Assembly (NCBI RefSeq): GCF_019972155.1
Contig: NZ_BOVL01000005.1
Coordinates: 124,001 to 188,000 of the forward strand
DNA from: Bradyrhizobium sp. RD5-C2
GTDB taxonomy: Bacteria > Pseudomonadota > Alphaproteobacteria > Rhizobiales > Xanthobacteraceae
Direction of reading: 5' to 3'
DNA: 64,000 nt
This document shows positions 60,550-64,000 of the stretch, one piece after another. Position 1 is the stretch's first letter. Every line of letters starts with the position of its first letter. A program made the position numbers and the translations under genes. The notes under the pieces were generated by a model, which was given only the letters and a program-made list of their open reading frames with translations, ran no database searches and had not been told where the DNA came from.

Positions 60550-61785
60550 CTATCCATCACCGTCATCCTGAGGTGCGAGCGGAGCGAGCCTCGAAGGGTG
60601 CACGGCCCCGATGCTGCCGCGCGGCCGCAGCGGGGCCGTCGACCCTTCGAGACGCGCTTCGCGCTCCTCAGGGTGACGGGCAGAGAGTCCCTCACGCACC
60701 GTCGACGCGCTCGCGACGCGCTCGCCATTCAGCCACTGCATGATCTCCGCATTGATCTCGCGGGGATAGGTGTGGCTGAGATCGTCGATCTCGCGATAAA
60801 TCACCTTGGCCCCCGCGGCCGACAGCAAGCCCTGGGTCTGCCGTGCGGTCTGCACCGGGAACATCCAGTCGAGCCGGCCGTGGGTGATGAAGATCGGCAA
60901 GTCGCGCAGCCGATCGGCATCGGCCGTCTCGGCCATCAGCGGATGGAAGGTCGCGGCAACCGGCGCCAGATGCGTGAAGCGCGAGGTGCCGTCGAGCCCG
61001 CTCACATAGCTGAAGGTGCCACCGTCGCTCATGCCGGTCAGCAACATCCGCGTCTCGTCGACCCGCCAGCGCGCGCGCACCTGGTCGATGATGCGGTTGA
61101 GATTCGGCGAGTCGGTGTCGTCGCCCATCAACGCCCAGGTCTGGCCGGTCGCGGTCGGCGCCACCAGAATGGCGCCGCGGCTGCGCGCATCGCGCAACCA
61201 GCTCCACAGGAAGCCGCGGCCGTTGCCGCTGCCGCCATGCAGCGCCATCACCAGCGGCCAGGTGCTTTCCGGCGTGTAATACTCCGGCACATACATCGAG
61301 AAGCCGCCGCGGCTGCCCGGCTCGTTGCGCTCATGGAAGATGCCGGTGTCGGCGTTCGGCACAGCCGCGAGCTTTGCCTGCAAGCCGGCGTCCTCGCGCA
61401 AGTCGGGCGCGATGAAGAAGCCGCTGACCGGCGGCAGCTCGGTCAGCGGATAGAGTGCCTCCTGTGCGCGCGGCAGATAGCGCAGCGCGCGGAATACGCT
61501 GACCAGATCGCCTTCGCCATTCTGCACCGCGCGCAGGCCCGCATAGCCGGCCAATGCCGGCTCGATCGCAGCTTCCAGCGCGGTCTTGATGTGCGCGAAT
61601 TTCTCCGGCCAATCGGCAAGCCGCGGCCGCACCGCCTGCAAGGCCTCCTCGGGCTCGCCCGCGATTTGCATCACGCGATCGAAGTCCGGCGGGTTGAGGT
61701 TGCGCGCGACAAAGGACAGCGATTCCAGCGTCTGCAACAGCGGCGGCAGCACGGCCACGATGTCGTCAACCACGGCCTCGCTCAT
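60550..61785 (-). CDS. Esterase (phospholipase/carboxylesterase-like) with repeat-encoded tail
   Basis: 411 residues as read. Residues 160-355 form an alpha/beta hydrolase with LVMALHGGSGNG, nucleophile elbow GMSDGG (Ser253), Asp306 (HGRLDWMFP) and His338 (DLSHTYP), related to feruloyl/PHB-depolymerase-like esterases. Residues 1-130 are a helical extension of unknown role. The hydrolase domain ends near WLNGERVASAS (residue 361); the last 42 or so residues are encoded by a dispersed repeat that lies in frame and supplies the stop codon. No signal peptide. It is 23 bp downstream of the HtrA-like gene on the same strand. Confidence 0.85.
   Translation of the reverse strand: MSEAVVDDIVAVLPPLLQTLESLSFVARNLNPPDFDRVMQIAGEPEEALQAVRPRLADWPEKFAHIKTALEAAIEPALAGYAGLRAVQNGEGDLVSVFRALRYLPRAQEALYPLTELPPVSGFFIAPDLREDAGLQAKLAAVPNADTGIFHERNEPGSRGGFSMYVPEYYTPESTWPLVMALHGGSGNGRGFLWSWLRDARSRGAILVAPTATGQTWALMGDDTDSPNLNRIIDQVRARWRVDETRMLLTGMSDGGTFSYVSGLDGTSRFTHLAPVAATFHPLMAETADADRLRDLPIFITHGRLDWMFPVQTARQTQGLLSAAGAKVIYREIDDLSHTYPREINAEIMQWLNGERVASASTVREGLSARHPEEREARLEGSTAPLRPRGSIGAVHPSRLAPLAPQDDGDG
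60556..60683. repeat. Dispersed repeat, CGTCATCCTGAGG family (copy 3)
   Basis: Runs from CGTCATCCTGAGGTGCGAG to GCGCTCCTCAGGGTGACGGG, with inner arms CGAAGGGT / ACCCTTCG and a GC-rich loop. It is the best-preserved copy in the window and lies inside the 3' end of the esterase coding frame. Confidence 0.85.
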
Positions 61786-61808
61786 CGTCGCTGCCTCTTT
61801 TCTTTCTC

Positions 61809-62780
61809 TTAATGCAGCCGCGGCGCCTTCAAGAGCTTCATGCGGTCGATCGAGGTCAGCGTCACGTCGAAGGTGACGCCCTCATGGTAGATCGTCAGCG
61901 GCACGTCGACGCCGGCCGCGCCGAGCGACCAGAGTTTTCTGTAGAAGCCGGTCTGGCTCGTCACCTTGTCGCCGTCGACCGCGAGGATCACGTCGCCGGT
62001 CTTGAGTTCGGCGCGCGCCGCCGGTCCCTTGCTGGCGACGCCGACCACCACGAGACGGTTGTCGATCTCGGTTGTGTACATGCCGAGCCACGGCCGCGCC
62101 GGCCTGTCGACACGGCCGAACTTGCGCAGATCGCTCAGCACCGGCTTGAGCAGATCGATCGGTACAATCATGTTGACATGCTCGGCTCGGCCCGAGCGCT
62201 CGCGTTCGAGCTGCAGCGAGCCGATGCCGATCAGCTCGCCGGCATTGTTGATCAGTCCGGCGCCGCCCCAGTTCGGATGCGACGGATGGGTGAAGATCGC
62301 CTCGTCGAGCAGGTATTCCCAGTAGCCCGCGAACTCCTGCTTCGCGGCGATCTGGCTTGCGACCGAGCGCGTGCGGCCGCCGGCGCCGCCGAGCACGACA
62401 CTGTCGCCGACCTGCGTTCCCGCCGACGAGCCGATCGGCAGCGGATTGATGTCGAGCTTGCCGAGTGCCTGCACCAGGCCGAAGCCGGATTCGAAATCGA
62501 AGCCGAGCGCGTGGCCCTCGACCGCGCGGCCGTCGCCGAGATGCAGCCACACCGTGGCGGCTTCGGTGATCAGATAGCCGATCGTCAGCACCAGCCCGTT
62601 GTCGATCAATACGCCGTTGCCGGTGCGCTCGGTGCCGAGCGTCTCGGCGCTGAACGCGTCAGGCGGAATGATCGAGTGCAGCCCGACCACGCTCATCAGC
62701 GCACGATCGAGGTCATAGCGGTAATCTTCGGGACGGGGCTGAAAGGCCGCTGGCACTTTCCATTCGGTGGTGGAGGGCAT
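61809..62780 (-). CDS. HtrA/DegP-like PDZ protein lacking the catalytic triad
   Basis: 323 residues without a signal peptide. A chymotrypsin-like S1C domain covers 45-215 and a PDZ domain 230-315 (GVASKGPAARAELKTGDVILAVDG). Aligned by motif to HtrA, the three catalytic positions are replaced: His by Tyr69 (LTIGYLI), Asp by Gly99 (GFDFESGFG), and Ser by Trp171 (PNWGGAGLIN instead of GNSGGPL). It should thus be an inactive protease fold, perhaps a scaffold or binding protein in the cytoplasm. It precedes the esterase gene by 23 bp, so the two probably work together. Confidence 0.8.
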   Translation of the reverse strand: MPSTTEWKVPAAFQPRPEDYRYDLDRALMSVVGLHSIIPPDAFSAETLGTERTGNGVLIDNGLVLTIGYLITEAATVWLHLGDGRAVEGHALGFDFESGFGLVQALGKLDINPLPIGSSAGTQVGDSVVLGGAGGRTRSVASQIAAKQEFAGYWEYLLDEAIFTHPSHPNWGGAGLINNAGELIGIGSLQLERERSGRAEHVNMIVPIDLLKPVLSDLRKFGRVDRPARPWLGMYTTEIDNRLVVVGVASKGPAARAELKTGDVILAVDGDKVTSQTGFYRKLWSLGAAGVDVPLTIYHEGVTFDVTLTSIDRMKLLKAPRLH

Positions 62781-62938
62781 CCGGGATCTCCTGGCGTGCA
62801 GCGTGCTGGAACCTCATGGTAGTCCGAGGTTCTGCCGGCAGGGAAGATGGAATGATATACCTTGCGCGGCGGCCTGCACAGCTCATCTGGCGTGCAGACC
62901 TGCCCCTCGCAAGATCAATTGAACCTATTCGCTTTTTG

Positions 62939-63034
62939 AAGCGCGATGAGGTCGGGTTGAATCGTCATCGCGCTTTAGCTTCTTGTTTGGACATGATCTT
63001 TTCGGAAACCGCTTCGCACTTTTCCGGATCATGC
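62939..63034 (-). repeat. Dispersed repeat, AGAGCATGATCCGG family (copy 2, reverse)
   Basis: Reverse-complement copy of the element at 32286-32388: AAGCGCGATGAGGTCG ... CGTCATCGCGCTTTAGC, then ACATGATCTTTTCGGAAACC and CTTTTCCGGATCATGC. It overlaps the stop codon of the acyl-CoA synthetase gene. Confidence 0.8.
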
Positions 63035-64000
63035 CTTCGCGCGTGCCGGCATGATGCGGAAGGCGCGGTCCTCCTTGATCCACGCGGCGCGCTCGTCGCG
63101 CAGCATGGTGCGGCGGACTTTTCCGGAATCATCACGCGGCGCCGTGCCGACGCGCTCGAAACTTTCCGGATGCTTGTAGCGGCTGAGCCGGTCCTTCAAG
63201 AAATCGCCCATGCCGTCGGCGATCTTCTGCGCATCGGCGCTGTCGGCGAGTTCGAGGATCGCATGCACGCGCTGGCCGAATTCCGGATCGGGCAGTCCGA
63301 CCACGACGCAGGAGCACACCTCGGGATGCTCGCTGACCGCGGCCTCGACCTCGGCCGGATAAATGTTGGCGCCGCCGCGCAGCACCATGTCGGCGAGCCG
63401 GTCGCCGAGATAGAGATAACCTTCCTCATCGAGCCGGCCGATATCGCCGAGCGATTCCCAGCCGTCGCTGCGCCGCTTCGGCGTGGCGCCGAGATAGTGA
63501 TAGGTCGAGCCGGCGCCGTCATTGGGCAGGAAGTAGATCTCGCCGGTCTCGCCGGGCGCGACGTCGTTGCCGTCCTCGCCGATGATGCGCAAGCGCGCGG
63601 TCTCGCCGATCCTGCCGACCGAGCCCTTGTGCGCCATCCACTCGACGCCCGAGATCACGCAGGCGCCCTGCCGCTCGGTGCCGCCATAGAGCTCCCAGAC
63701 CCGTTCCGGCCCGAGCCATTCGATCCACTTCTCCTTCAGCCAGGGCGGCATGGGGGCTGCCATATGAAACACGATCTGCAGGCTGGAGACGTCGTAGCGT
63801 TTGCGCACCTCCTCGGGCAGCGCCCAGATCCGGTGCATCATGGTCGGCACGAAGTTGACCCATTGCACGCGCTCTCGCCCGATCAGCCGCAGCGTCTCCT
63901 CGGCGTCGAACTTCACCATGCCGGTCAGCCGCCCGCCGCCGAACAGCGCGGCGTGCGACAGAATGAAGGGCGCGTTGTGATACAGCGGGCCCGGGTTGAG
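63029..64000 (-). CDS. Acyl-CoA synthetase (AMP-forming), 3' part; 5' end beyond the window
   Basis: The frame is open to the right edge, so the N-terminal part is missing; the first visible residues read LNPGPLYHNAPF. About 323 residues remain: FVPTMMHRIW, YGGTERQGACVISG, GDIGRLDEEGYLYLGDRLADMVLRGGANIYPAEVE and the C-terminal catalytic Lys in DDSGKVRRTMLRD. Third acyl-CoA ligase of the window. The stop codon lies inside a dispersed repeat. Substrate unknown. Confidence 0.9.
   Translation of the reverse strand, partial: LNPGPLYHNAPFILSHAALFGGGRLTGMVKFDAEETLRLIGRERVQWVNFVPTMMHRIWALPEEVRKRYDVSSLQIVFHMAAPMPPWLKEKWIEWLGPERVWELYGGTERQGACVISGVEWMAHKGSVGRIGETARLRIIGEDGNDVAPGETGEIYFLPNDGAGSTYHYLGATPKRRSDGWESLGDIGRLDEEGYLYLGDRLADMVLRGGANIYPAEVEAAVSEHPEVCSCVVVGLPDPEFGQRVHAILELADSADAQKIADGMGDFLKDRLSRYKHPESFERVGTAPRDDSGKVRRTMLRDERAAWIKEDRAFRIMPARAKA

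Noticed and set aside
4734..63034. CRISPR array or transposon ends made of the repeats
   Set aside because: Copies are single, far apart, of four different families, in both orientations, without regular spacers, transposase genes or target duplications.

Overview
The window reads as chromosome of an alphaproteobacterium in or very near Bradyrhizobium (Nitrobacteraceae). Reasons: uniformly high GC with strong third-position bias, a TrcR (DUF1013) cell-cycle regulator, an NdvA-type cyclic glucan exporter, an unlinked HisE, many acyl-CoA ligases, thioesterases and SDRs, and several families of short dispersed intergenic repeats that I associate with Bradyrhizobium genomes. There is no rRNA, prophage, IS element or CRISPR array. 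One tRNA gene (Leu-CAA) is present.

Layout. 1-5.4 kb: membrane acyltransferase, trcR, then the ispH-thrB-rnhA run and a peroxiredoxin. 5.4-12.5 kb, mostly minus strand: DUF924, long-chain acyl-CoA ligase, exported D,D-carboxypeptidase with a long Lys/Ala/Pro tail, NdvA-like ABC exporter, orphan NMT1-type binding protein. 12.7-24.3 kb: Gly/Tyr-rich exported protein, hisE, DedA protein, two paralogous nitronate monooxygenases, a thioesterase, a hybrid histidine kinase, an exported alpha/beta hydrolase, another acyl-CoA ligase and small exported or unknown proteins.

24.3-29.3 kb is the most unusual segment. A TIR-domain protein (minus strand) faces away from a plus-strand set made of a patatin-like phospholipase, a SLOG/LOG-like Rossmann protein and a deoxyribosyltransferase-like domain fused to a TPR-like scaffold. 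All four domain types belong to prokaryotic NAD/nucleotide-signalling immunity, but no CBASS cyclase, SIR2 or Thoeris ThsA is present. I regard it as a candidate threshold-type immune system with a phospholipase effector.

29.3-35 kb: divergent O-methyltransferase/TetR pair with a palindromic operator, exported Cys-His amidase-like protein, RidA protein, and a Tat-exported thiamine-diphosphate enzyme paired with a small c-type cytochrome. 35.3-45.8 kb is one large catabolic operon: a complete ABC importer (binding protein, two permeases, 71-residue membrane protein, two ATPases), then dhaL, dhaM, HPr, enzyme I, a small regulator and dhaK. This is a PTS-dependent dihydroxyacetone-type kinase with its own phosphorelay, and the importer presumably supplies its substrate.

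45.9-64 kb: tRNA-Leu, DsbB-like protein, a chain of tiny overlapping genes, AbrB-type membrane protein, PsiF-like protein, a TetR-controlled thioesterase pair with two matching operators, LrgA/LrgB, TauE, DsbA-like protein, CGNR regulator divergent from azlCD, LysR divergent from two SDR genes, an esterase whose C-terminus is encoded by a dispersed repeat, an HtrA-like protein that has lost all three catalytic residues, and the 3' part of another acyl-CoA ligase running off the right edge.
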